From Candidatus Saccharibacteria bacterium UBA1103 (GTDB taxonomy: Bacteria > Patescibacteriota > Saccharimonadia > Saccharimonadales > Saccharimonadaceae), in contig DCBQ01000005.1 in the NCBI GenBank assembly GCA_002313515.1, forward strand, positions 1-64,000: 64,000 bases of DNA, read 5' to 3'. The notes under the pieces were generated by a model that saw only the letters and a program-made list of their open reading frames with translations, did no database searches and was not told the DNA's origin. Of this stretch, positions 33,777-41,498 are shown piece by piece. The position numbers and the translations under genes were made by a program. Each line of letters begins with the position of its first letter. The first letter of the stretch is position 1.

Positions 33777-34814
33777 GTGCCAGAACTGCCCGAAGTCGAA
33801 ACGGTGCGACGGGGCCTGAATAAGTTTATTGTTGGCCGAACGATTAGGGATATTACAGTACTAAATGAAAAGTCGTTTGACGCTAGCGCTAGCGATCGGG
33901 CGGCGTTAATTGGCGCCAGGGTTGTGGGCGTGCGACGGCGGGGTAAGCTGCTGATTATTGATCTCAATAACCCCACCGGCTCGGCTACGCCGACCCACCT
34001 CCCCCTGACAGGGGAGGACAAAAATTCTGAGCCCCGCCCTGATTCAATGAAGATGCAGGAGGCCGAGTACTTGACAGGCGAAGCTGAGTCCCGCCCCGCC
34101 AAGGGCGGGCAAGCAGGCGACTTAGTCGCCGCTGGGTGGGTTTCTCTGCTTTGCCATCTGAAAATGACTGGCCAAATGGTATATCGGGGTGAAGACAGCT
34201 GGGGCGCGGGACATCCGAACGAGTCCTTCGTGGGCGAGCTGCCGGACCGTTCCACCCGCGTAATCTTTACCTTCGATGACGGCTCCAAACTATTCTTCAA
34301 TGACCAGCGTAAATTTGGCCGCATCCTGTTCTGGCCGACTGATGACGTAAATAACTTTCCTTTCATTAAAAAGCTCGGCCCAGAGCCATTTAACGACGAT
34401 GGCCTAACGGAATTTCTAAAGCGCGCTAAACGACACCAAAACGCCCCGATTAAGGCGGTAATCTTGGATCAGTCGGTGGTGGCAGGTATCGGCAATATCT
34501 ACGCCGACGAGGCGCTGTGGCTAGCAAAAATCCACCCAGCTACCAGGGTAAAAGATTTATCCGACGCGCAATTGACTGCCATCTATCATGCGGCGGGGCA
34601 GGTGATGACTAAATCGATTGAATCAGGTGGTTCCTCAATGAAAAATTACGTAAAGGCTGACGGCAGCCGGGGCGATTACCTGGATAACTTTGCCAAAGTT
34701 TTTAATCGGACCGGCCAACCTTGCGAACGCTGCGGCACGGAAATCGTCAAGACCCGCGTAGCTGGCCGCGGCACCCACATCTGCCCGCGGTGCCAGCAGG
34801 AGTATCGTCGTTAA
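33777..34814 (+). CDS. mutM: Formamidopyrimidine-DNA glycosylase (Fpg/MutM) with a repeat-derived insertion
   Basis: 345 residues from GTG (MPELPEVETV, where Pro2 is the catalytic nucleophile), about 60 longer than usual. It excises 8-oxoguanine and related lesions. The H2TH region, GIGNIYADEALW, and the C-terminal zinc finger (CERCG...CPRC) are intact. The extra length is residues about 65-122, between LLIIDLN and SLLCHLKMTGQM, strands that are normally adjacent. It is encoded by an inverted family-A copy, a fragment and a forward family-A copy, all in frame. It starts directly after the HAD gene stop. Confidence 0.95.
   Translation: MPELPEVETVRRGLNKFIVGRTIRDITVLNEKSFDASASDRAALIGARVVGVRRRGKLLIIDLNNPTGSATPTHLPLTGEDKNSEPRPDSMKMQEAEYLTGEAESRPAKGGQAGDLVAAGWVSLLCHLKMTGQMVYRGEDSWGAGHPNESFVGELPDRSTRVIFTFDDGSKLFFNDQRKFGRILFWPTDDVNNFPFIKKLGPEPFNDDGLTEFLKRAKRHQNAPIKAVILDQSVVAGIGNIYADEALWLAKIHPATRVKDLSDAQLTAIYHAAGQVMTKSIESGGSSMKNYVKADGSRGDYLDNFAKVFNRTGQPCERCGTEIVKTRVAGRGTHICPRCQQEYRR
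33969..34024 (-). repeat. Family-A repeat inside mutM (inverted copy)
   Basis: AACCCCACCGGC...GCCG second hairpin, then CACCTCCCC-TGACA-GGGGAGG. Translated in frame as NPTGSATPTHLPLTGED. Confidence 0.8.
34086..34143 (+). repeat. Family-A repeat inside mutM (forward copy)
   Basis: GTCCCGCCCC-GCCAA-GGGCGGG, CAAGCAGGCGACTTAGTCGCC, GCTGGGTGGG. Translated as SRPAKGGQAG...AAGW, the same frame as in the edge gene. A half unit (GCCCCGCCCTGATTC) lies at 34031-34045. Confidence 0.9.
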
Positions 34815-34818
34815 CGTG

Positions 34819-34846
34819 TTGACTTAAAGCAAAAGTTTGCTACAAT
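34819..34846 (+). promoter_or_regulatory. Promoter of the candidate antisense RNA
   Basis: TTGACT, 16 nt, TGC-TACAAT. Transcription would begin near 34853 and enter the shared hairpin at 34875, producing an RNA of about 55 nt or longer, converging on the peptide gene at 34945-35013. Confidence 0.7.
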
Positions 34847-34852
34847 AAGAAC

Positions 34853-34910
34853 AGTTGAACGTAACCCACGTAAAAATCACCCCGAGTGTCCGCTCGGGGT
34901 GATTGTGGGC
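34853..34910 (+). ncRNA. Candidate short antisense RNA (antitoxin RNA)
   Basis: Begins with the direct repeat TGAACGTAAC-CC-ACGT (34856-34871), then the hairpin AATCACCCCGAG/CTCGGGGTGATT flanked by CCCAC/GTGGG. The repeat is complementary, apart from a two-base bulge, to the first codons of the converging peptide mRNA. The plus-strand terminator has a poor U tract, so read-through toward rnj is possible. Confidence 0.4.
34872..34904 (-). terminator. Shared terminator hairpin
   Basis: A 12-bp perfect stem with a 6-nt loop. On the minus strand it is followed by TTTTTA, ending the peptide transcript. Confidence 0.8.
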
Positions 34911-34944
34911 TTAGATCTTTGTGATCTGTGGGCTGATCCTAATG

Positions 34945-35013
34945 TTACATCGGGGTAACAGTAATGCGCACTCGCACTCTATTGAATACGAGAATGAACG
35001 TAACACGTCGCAT
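34945..35013 (-). CDS. 22-residue cationic, hydrophobic peptide (candidate type I toxin)
   Basis: Too short for usual gene callers. ATG at 35013 has an excellent AAAGGAGG ribosome-binding site at 4 nt spacing. The peptide begins MRRVTFILVF and ends VRVRITVTPM, with alternating Arg and hydrophobic residues and no acidic residue. A TGG-TATAAT promoter lies at 35078-35083 and a strong terminator at 34872-34904, so it is a complete transcription unit of about 200 nt. A leader peptide is the alternative, but no gene follows on this strand. Confidence 0.5.
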   Translation of the reverse strand: MRRVTFILVFNRVRVRITVTPM

Positions 35014-35077
35014 CGCTCCTCCTTTCTGTATTATTAGGGATCAGCGAGGCTCTAATTATTATCCTCGCCCAATATTA

Positions 35078-35083
35078 ATTATA
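35078..35083 (-). promoter_or_regulatory. Extended -10 promoter of the small peptide gene
   Basis: Minus-strand TGG-TATAAT, about 65 nt before the peptide start. The leader can form GCGAGG/CCTCGC, and GCTGATCCTA pairs with TAGGGATCAGC across the ORF, linking the 5' and 3' parts of the RNA. Confidence 0.65.
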
Positions 35084-35138
35084 CCACTAGCGGAATGACA
35101 GCTGAATGCGGCCTCTTGCTCTAAACGACCATATATGC

Positions 35139-35144
35139 TAGTAT
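35139..35144 (+). promoter_or_regulatory. Proximal promoter of rnj
   Basis: TGC-TAGTAT (extended -10) about 108 nt before the rnj start codon. rnj has a GAAGGAGAA ribosome-binding site, so it is leadered. Confidence 0.5.
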
Positions 35145-35251
35145 ATTAATACTTAAGCGATTGAACGCTCTCTCTGACTTAACCATTTTATTCAAGAAGC
35201 GAAATAAATCGACTAATATTCAGATAAATTTTTAGACGAAGGAGAATTTTT

Positions 35252-37576
35252 ATGGGGCAACAACGCACCAAAGAAATGCAGGCCGACGATGTATCCAAGC
35301 GGCCTGCGGTAGCTAGAACTACTAGACGTAAAACTGGCAATACTATATTAGACGCTACACACACTCGGCGGGGTGAGGTAGAGCGCGCCAAGCGTCGCAT
35401 CAGTGACAATGTAAATGCGCAAGCTTCCTTGCATCGCATGGACGCACCAGTAAACCGCTCGATTTACAACGGTTATAACGGCGAGCAGTATACGCCATCG
35501 TTAGCACGTAAACATCGCCATAGTAAGAGTGAGCAAGGCGCCTTGAAGGTCATTCCGATCGGTGGCGTTGGTGAAATGGGCATTGGTAAGAACATGACAG
35601 CTATCGAATACGGTAACGAGATTATCGTAATCGATATGGGCTTTCTATTCCCAGGTGACGACTATCCGGGCATTAACTACATTGTGCCAGATATTACCTA
35701 TCTAGAGAAAAATAAAGAGAAGGTAAAGGCGGTTATTATTACCCATGGACACCTGGATCACATTGGTGCCTTCCATCACCTAATACCAAAGATTCCGGCG
35801 CCAGTTTACGCCACTAAATTTACTATTGGCATGCTGGCTAAGAATATGGAGGAAGAGGACACTGACTTCAAACCTGAGTTCCACGAGCTGAACCCAGAAA
35901 ACCATGACCGGGTGCAGGTTAGTGAGCACTTTAGCGTCGAGCTGGTGCGCGTGAACCACTCTATCCCAGATGCAGCTGCAGTTGTTCTGCGTACGCCACT
36001 GGGTGTGATTATTAGCTCGGGCGACTGGCGCTTTGAGAACGATCCGGTGGACGGCAAGAAGTTTGACTTGAATCGCATGAGCGAGATTGCGGCTAAGGAA
36101 GGCGTCTTATTGTTCATGAATGAGTCGACCAACTGTGAGGATGATGGCACGGTAACAGCCTATGGCGAAAAAGACATCAAGCAGAGCTTTGATACCATTA
36201 TGGATCAGCATCCGAATAGCCGCATGATTATTTCCTGCTTTAGCTCGCAGGTGCACCGTATGCAGAATATTGTGATGAGTGCAGCGCAGCACGGGCGCAA
36301 GGTGGCTTTTGCTGGCTTCTCGATGGTGCAGAACGTGGAGATTGGCCTAAAGACCGGCATTCTGAATCTGCCAAAGGACACTGTGATGACCATGGAAGAC
36401 GTGGTAAAACTACCGGATTCACAAGTTTGTATTGTTTGTACGGGTTCGCAGGGCGAGTTTAATGCGGTTCTAAACCGCATGGCCTCGGGCGCGCACCGTT
36501 TTGTAAAGATCAAGAGTAGTGACATTATTGTCTTCTCATCTAATCCAATTCCAGGTAACGAGAACCACGTAACTCATACGGTGGACGGCTTAATGCGTGA
36601 AGGTTCAGAGGTGCTACAGAACCGCAAGACTGCGCGTTATGGTATCGGGCCACTGCACCTATCGGGCCACGGCAAGCGCGAGGATCATATCAAGCTAATT
36701 AACGCTCTGAATCCGACCTATTACCTACCGAATCACGGTGAGTTCCACATGCTGGTGCGTAATGCTGAGATTGCCGAGAACGATTGTGGCATCCCACGCG
36801 ATCATATCTTTGTCTGTGACGCTGGCGACGTAGTAGAGTTCTACCCTGATGGTAGCGCCATGAAGACTGGTCGCGTGCCAGTAGGTGGTGTAATGTACGA
36901 CGATAACGGTGAAGAGGTTAGTGAGGTAGTACTGAAAGACCGCATCCATATGTCAACCGAGGGTATCTTTGTGGTGGTGCTGACAGTGCAGAAAGGCACG
37001 GGCAAGATTTTGACCAGCCCTGACATTGTGTCGCGCGGTTTCATTTACCTGCGCGATAGCGAAGAGCTGATTAATTCAATTCGTCAGTATCTACGCCAGA
37101 AGGTGGCTAAGGTATATAGCGGTAAGCGAATTGATATGGAGAGCTTTAAGCACGATTTGCGTGATGAGATTACGCAGATTTTGTACGATCAGACGCATCG
37201 CACGCCGATCGTCATCCCAGTGGTGAATGAGGTGAATGGCAGTGGTAAGGCTAGTGCCGAAGCGCGTCGTCGCGAGAAAGAGCAAGAGCGTCGCAAAGCC
37301 GAGTTTGAAGAGCAAGAGCTAGAGCGCATTCGCGGCGGTTCGAGTCGCCCCAGTCGGACGGCCAAAGTAACGCCACGGGTACATGTGCAGACGCATGCTA
37401 TGCACTTTACGCCACGTCGTCATATTGGCCAGAACCAGACCATCGTGCCACGGGCGCTAGCCGAGAAGCGCGAGGCGGGCAATATTGATACGACGCGTCG
37501 CCCAGCTGCCAAGCGTGTCATCTCCTTCAAGCGTACCCCCGATGGTCCCAACCCCATGAAGATGTGGAAGGAATAA
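35252..37576 (+). CDS. rnj: Ribonuclease J
   Basis: 774 residues: a metallo-beta-lactamase/beta-CASP ribonuclease with 5'-3' exonuclease and endonuclease activity, the likely main mRNA-decay enzyme here. The zinc motif HGHLDHIGA is near residues 165-173, followed by the beta-CASP motifs (GSQGE, NHGEFHM). Against the usual 550-560 residues it has a basic N-terminal extension of about 95 residues and a C-terminal basic tail of over 100 (KEQERRKAEFEEQELER, then Arg/Pro-rich), likely RNA-binding. Confidence 0.96.
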   Translation: MGQQRTKEMQADDVSKRPAVARTTRRKTGNTILDATHTRRGEVERAKRRISDNVNAQASLHRMDAPVNRSIYNGYNGEQYTPSLARKHRHSKSEQGALKVIPIGGVGEMGIGKNMTAIEYGNEIIVIDMGFLFPGDDYPGINYIVPDITYLEKNKEKVKAVIITHGHLDHIGAFHHLIPKIPAPVYATKFTIGMLAKNMEEEDTDFKPEFHELNPENHDRVQVSEHFSVELVRVNHSIPDAAAVVLRTPLGVIISSGDWRFENDPVDGKKFDLNRMSEIAAKEGVLLFMNESTNCEDDGTVTAYGEKDIKQSFDTIMDQHPNSRMIISCFSSQVHRMQNIVMSAAQHGRKVAFAGFSMVQNVEIGLKTGILNLPKDTVMTMEDVVKLPDSQVCIVCTGSQGEFNAVLNRMASGAHRFVKIKSSDIIVFSSNPIPGNENHVTHTVDGLMREGSEVLQNRKTARYGIGPLHLSGHGKREDHIKLINALNPTYYLPNHGEFHMLVRNAEIAENDCGIPRDHIFVCDAGDVVEFYPDGSAMKTGRVPVGGVMYDDNGEEVSEVVLKDRIHMSTEGIFVVVLTVQKGTGKILTSPDIVSRGFIYLRDSEELINSIRQYLRQKVAKVYSGKRIDMESFKHDLRDEITQILYDQTHRTPIVIPVVNEVNGSGKASAEARRREKEQERRKAEFEEQELERIRGGSSRPSRTAKVTPRVHVQTHAMHFTPRRHIGQNQTIVPRALAEKREAGNIDTTRRPAAKRVISFKRTPDGPNPMKMWKE

Positions 37577-37581
37577 TAAGA

Positions 37582-37612
37582 AAATCGCCTCTATTGAGAG
37601 GCGATTTAATTT
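37582..37612. terminator. Bidirectional terminator
   Basis: AAATCGCCTC/GAGGCGATTT with T/A-rich flanks on both strands, between rnj and the convergent gene ending at 37645. Confidence 0.85.
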
Positions 37613-37644
37613 TATGTACAACTAAGCAGCAAGGATCGCATGGC

Positions 37645-37914
37645 TTAGCTAAGGTTAGGCATTGTATCCCATGTATATACGGCCGTGCCCAAGCTCGATA
37701 TCCCCAGTAGTTTACATACTTTCTCTAGTTCCCATCCAGGAGCATCTGTGTTAGAAATAATCTGAATTAGCGCAGTCCTACTTAAGCTGGTTTTTAGCTG
37801 TGATTTCATATACCCTCCAACACTATCTATGATAGCTCTTGTCTTGTCGGCTGAATTCTCGGCTGCTTTATCTACGATGACCTTATAATATCCGTCTGTG
37901 TTCTCTTTGGACAT
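37645..37914 (-). CDS. Small protein of unknown function
   Basis: 89 residues from ATG 37914, chosen because AAGGAG lies 7 nt upstream. Soluble and helical, MSKENTDGYYKVIVDKAAEN at the start and a C-terminal APGWELEKVCKLLGIS segment. Not recognised. Second gene of a pair with 37974-38168; a hairpin between them (37942-37968) may control its translation. Confidence 0.65.
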   Translation of the reverse strand: MSKENTDGYYKVIVDKAAENSADKTRAIIDSVGGYMKSQLKTSLSRTALIQIISNTDAPGWELEKVCKLLGISSLGTAVYTWDTMPNLS

Positions 37915-37941
37915 TTTAGTACTCCTTGTCAATTTGTTAAA

Positions 37942-37968
37942 GAGTCCTTGTCGTATAGACAAGGACTC
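37942..37968 (-). promoter_or_regulatory. Intercistronic hairpin that can compete for the ribosome-binding site
   Basis: GAGTCCTTGTC/GACAAGGACTC, an 11-bp stem. The arm AGTCCTTGTC could instead pair, with one mismatch, with GACAAGGAGT at the ribosome-binding site of the downstream gene. Confidence 0.45.
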
Positions 37969-37973
37969 GCAGA

Positions 37974-38168
37974 TCACTTCTTTGAGTCGTAGTAGTCTTG
38001 GTGTACCGCATATCCTATTGCGATTGCACCCAGGCTGCTGCTGTGTGTAGCTGGTCCAATGGCTTTCCCTTGCGAGTTCATCGGCTGGGATGTCACGTGC
38101 AGACGTGAATCATTCTTGCTGGTGTGGGGAATGCTGATTTCGAGATGGTCGAATTCTTTGTTGACCAT
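37974..38168 (-). CDS. Very small protein of unknown function
   Basis: 64 residues, MVNKEFDHLEISIPHTSKND at the start, with a Gly/Ala-rich AIAIGYAVHQ near the C-terminus. AAAGAG ribosome-binding site. Behind the promoter at 38255-38283 and a leader that folds into CTAGC/GCTAG and GTGT...ACAC hairpins. Not recognised. AT-rich and codon use unlike the neighbouring housekeeping genes, which suggests an accessory insertion between rnj and ftsK. Confidence 0.6.
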   Translation of the reverse strand: MVNKEFDHLEISIPHTSKNDSRLHVTSQPMNSQGKAIGPATHSSSLGAIAIGYAVHQDYYDSKK

Positions 38169-38254
38169 AATAATCTCTTTGAGAAGTGTCGCTTAGCGAC
38201 GAACACTAGCCGGAGGGCGCTAGCTCCCAGAATCTATTGCTAAATCCCGATAAG

Positions 38255-38283
38255 ATTATATAACTAATAGTTTTTCTCTGCAA
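38255..38283 (-). promoter_or_regulatory. Promoter of the small two-gene operon
   Basis: Minus-strand TTGCAG, 17 nt, TATAAT. Confidence 0.7.
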
Positions 38284-38346
38284 GGAGATATATCAGCTAA
38301 TACACAATATTTGAAAAAACCGTAAGGATATTATAATATAAGAAAT

Positions 38347-40656
38347 ATGTCAGCTAAGAAGCGTGGTCCGGGTAGGCCACCAAAAAACAAAAAAGCTGCC
38401 GCAGCAAAGGCTAAGGCGGCCGCACCGTCGCACACTGTGCCGTCGGGATTTTGGGCGCAGGTTGGTGCTATCTTTGTTATTATTCTATCGGTGCTGATTC
38501 TAGTCGGGATGTCGGGCTGGGGCGGTGAAGTGCCAGCAGCCGTGGCGAAGTTTGTACGCTACGCTATGGGCTGGTTTGGCTATCTGTTCCCGTTACTGAT
38601 GATCTACTTGGCGGTGCAGGCCTTTCGGGACGAGTCCAAGCGTCCTTCGCCTGTGGTTATTGTGACTGCAATCTTGTTTTGCATCATCTTAGCCGCTACC
38701 TTCCAGTTGATGCTGCCCGATCCAGCTAAAATGAGTCAGGCTGACCCAGTGGATGGAGGTGGCATGATTGGCTGGCTAGTGGCGGACTTTACTCTTGGCT
38801 TCGTTAACGTTCCCGTGGCTGCGGTTATCTATATCGTAACCCTGCTAGTCCTTGCGATGTTTGTCTTCTCGGTATCGCCAAAAGCGGTGTTTGAAACATT
38901 GAAGAATATGTTTGGTACTGAGTCCGATACTAATGCTGAGGCTAATGCTGAGGTGGCGCGCAAGGTGGCTAAGGCTGATGAAGAGCCAAGGAAATCACCA
39001 GAGGTCAGCGGCTTGACCGATGAAGCAAGCGACGAGGACAAGGGTAAGGCCCCACGCGGATTGGCACGCCTACGTCGCAAGAAGCCAGAGCCAGAAGAAG
39101 CGTCGGCTGTGGACAAGCCGAAGGAACCTGAGGCCAAGTTGTCGCACGCCGTAGATGTTAGCAAGACGGCTACAGTCGCGGCAACGCCTGTTACTGCTTC
39201 TGCGCCAGTAATCAACAATGCCAACTGGAAGTTCCCAGATATTAAATTACTATCAAAGAAGCACGGTGATCCCGATCCGGGCGACTTTAAACGTAATATT
39301 CAGATTATCGAAGACACCCTACAGCAGTTTAATATTAGCGGCACGGTCGAGAAGGTTAATATTGGCCCGCGCGTGACGCAGTACTGCCTGCGGCCGCAGC
39401 GTGGTATTAAGCTGTCGCGCATTTCCGAATTGCAGGATAATCTACTGGCCAATCTAAAGGCTACCAGCATCCGCATGGAGACCCCAATTCCGGGTCAGCC
39501 GTACGTGGGTATTGAGATTCCGAATAAGCGCTCGGCCTTCGTGGGTATTCGCCAGATTCTCGAGACTGAGGCCTGGCAGAAGTCAAAGGCGCCGCTGACC
39601 TTTGCGGTGGGTCTCAATGTGACAGGCAATCCAATCGTGATGGACCTGGCGTCTCTGCCGCATCTATTGATTGCTGGTACTACTGGTTCGGGTAAGTCGG
39701 TGATGATGAATGCTATTATTGTGTCCCTACTATATCGCAACACGCCAGATGATTTGAAATTCGTTCTAGTGGATCCAAAGGGTAATGAGATGGTGCAGTA
39801 TAAGGATATGCCGCACTTACTAGCACCGATTGTGGGTGGTACAAGTAGCGAGGCGATGCACAAGTTAGCGAAGACTTTAATTTGGCTGGCCGACGAGATG
39901 GAGCGGCGTTATAAGCTGTTTGCGGAGCGGGGTGGCGTGAAGAAAATCAAGGACTTTAATAAGCGCTTTCCGGATGAGAAAATCCCGAATATTGTGCTGA
40001 TTATTGATGAGTATACCGACCTGATTGATTCATTAAAGTCGACCGAACGTGAGACGGTGCAGACGGTAGTGCAGCGTATTGCCCAGAAAGGCCGGGCCGC
40101 TGGTATCCATGAAATCATCATGATGCAGGCGCCGCGGGCGAAGTATATTCAGGGTCCACTGAAGGCCAATGTGCCAGCTGGATTTGCCTTTGCTGTGCGT
40201 AGCAAGATGGAATCACAACAGATCATTAACGCCTCGGGCGCCGAAACCTTGATGGGCAAGGGCGACATGCTGATGGTGACTAACGAGATTAAGGAGCCGC
40301 GGCGCGTGCAGGCGGTTAATGTGGAGGACGAGGAAATCGATCGCATTGTGGCGGATCTGCGTATACAGTCGCCAGCGCAGTACAGTGATGACTTGATGGC
40401 CAAGCTATCGGAAACGGCGTCGGCTAGTGGCATGTCGGGCGAGTTCAGTATGGGTGAAGACGAGGACTATAATCGCGCCGTACAGGTGGTGATTAACGAA
40501 GGTAAGGCTTCGACCTCGCTGTTGCAGCGCCGCATGCGCATTGGTTACGGTAAAGCTTCGCGCATCATGGACGAACTGGAGGAGCACGGTGTCATTGGTC
40601 CATCCGACGGTAGTAAGGCGCGCCAGGTGCTGATCCAATCGGCCGATGAGGCGTAG
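38347..40656 (+). CDS. ftsK: DNA translocase FtsK
   Basis: 769 residues. An N-terminal KKRGPGRPPKNKK resembles an AT-hook. Then four membrane segments (about 35-175), a charged linker, the RecA-like motor with Walker A GTTGSGKSV (near 445) and Walker B VLIIDEYTDL, and a C-terminal gamma winged helix (LLQRRMRIGYGKASRIMDELEEHG). It pumps chromosome DNA at the division septum and would act with the XerC/D recombinase at 60365. TATAAT ends 9 nt before ATG. Confidence 0.96.
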   Translation: MSAKKRGPGRPPKNKKAAAAKAKAAAPSHTVPSGFWAQVGAIFVIILSVLILVGMSGWGGEVPAAVAKFVRYAMGWFGYLFPLLMIYLAVQAFRDESKRPSPVVIVTAILFCIILAATFQLMLPDPAKMSQADPVDGGGMIGWLVADFTLGFVNVPVAAVIYIVTLLVLAMFVFSVSPKAVFETLKNMFGTESDTNAEANAEVARKVAKADEEPRKSPEVSGLTDEASDEDKGKAPRGLARLRRKKPEPEEASAVDKPKEPEAKLSHAVDVSKTATVAATPVTASAPVINNANWKFPDIKLLSKKHGDPDPGDFKRNIQIIEDTLQQFNISGTVEKVNIGPRVTQYCLRPQRGIKLSRISELQDNLLANLKATSIRMETPIPGQPYVGIEIPNKRSAFVGIRQILETEAWQKSKAPLTFAVGLNVTGNPIVMDLASLPHLLIAGTTGSGKSVMMNAIIVSLLYRNTPDDLKFVLVDPKGNEMVQYKDMPHLLAPIVGGTSSEAMHKLAKTLIWLADEMERRYKLFAERGGVKKIKDFNKRFPDEKIPNIVLIIDEYTDLIDSLKSTERETVQTVVQRIAQKGRAAGIHEIIMMQAPRAKYIQGPLKANVPAGFAFAVRSKMESQQIINASGAETLMGKGDMLMVTNEIKEPRRVQAVNVEDEEIDRIVADLRIQSPAQYSDDLMAKLSETASASGMSGEFSMGEDEDYNRAVQVVINEGKASTSLLQRRMRIGYGKASRIMDELEEHGVIGPSDGSKARQVLIQSADEA

Positions 40657-40661
40657 CAGGC

Positions 40662-40731
40662 TAGCCTTGATTTTATAGTTAAAACAGTAAATATTGACTA
40701 TGCAACTATATTAACTATAAGCAATCAAGGC
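40662..40731. terminator. Large imperfect inverted repeat between convergent genes
   Basis: GCCTTGATT...TAGTTAA pairs with TTAACTA...AATCAAGGC around an AT-rich loop, probably a bidirectional terminator for ftsK and the gene ending at 40751. Confidence 0.6.
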
Positions 40732-40750
40732 CGACTGGTTATTGCGTGTC

Positions 40751-41452
40751 TTATTGTAGCTTACTGACGCTATCGCGGTATGCTTTATAGTCTGTAGATA
40801 GCTCGTCTAAGCTAGATTGTTCGTTGAAATTATTGATAATCTTGTTTAGCTCTTCGCGTGCGTTGATAATATTCTTGATTGCGCTGATGACTGACTTTTT
40901 ATCCATATCGTCAATGGTCTCGGGTGGATCATTGACATATGTTTGATACGCAGACTTGAGATCAGAGACAATTTGTTTACTCTTGCTACTATTAGCATGA
41001 ATTTTTGATAATTCATCTAGCGATTTATTATAATCTGTGTATAGAACTGTAGCAGCCTGTATATCATAGGCATCCTTAACATCTTGTAACTTTGTCGTCC
41101 ATTTTTCTAAGCTATTGAATTTATTGCTTACATCTTTTATTGCTGAATCATTGCCAAATTTTTGTGTAGCTGCATCTATTAAATCGTTAGCTTTCGCCAT
41201 TTTATCTAGTATATTATTTAGTGCGGTGCTTGATGTTTTTATACTGCCAGTTTTTTCAGCTTCTATGTATTCATCAAGCGGTACTTTGATACTCTTTATT
41301 TCTGATATGCTTTTCGCATAATCATCGCTTCTAATTTTATTAAGTGTAGCTATTGTAAATAACGCTAAAATAGCAATTAGAACGGCTATTACTACTGCTA
41401 CAATTATCTTGTTGCGGTGTTTACCGATAAACACTTTCCATTGATTGATCAT
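40751..41452 (-). CDS. Membrane-anchored helical protein of unknown function
   Basis: 233 residues: a basic start (MINQWKVFIGKHRNK), one membrane segment (IIVAVVIAVLIAILALF), then a long Lys/Asp/Ser-rich helical ectodomain that may form coiled coils. TATCAT ends 7 nt before ATG 41452, so the 62-codon upstream extension is rejected. AT-richer than its neighbours. No family recognised. Confidence 0.72.
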   Translation of the reverse strand: MINQWKVFIGKHRNKIIVAVVIAVLIAILALFTIATLNKIRSDDYAKSISEIKSIKVPLDEYIEAEKTGSIKTSSTALNNILDKMAKANDLIDAATQKFGNDSAIKDVSNKFNSLEKWTTKLQDVKDAYDIQAATVLYTDYNKSLDELSKIHANSSKSKQIVSDLKSAYQTYVNDPPETIDDMDKKSVISAIKNIINAREELNKIINNFNEQSSLDELSTDYKAYRDSVSKLQ

Positions 41453-41498
41453 TGTGCTTATGATAGCATAGTAAATATAAATATGCCAGGAGTGTGTG

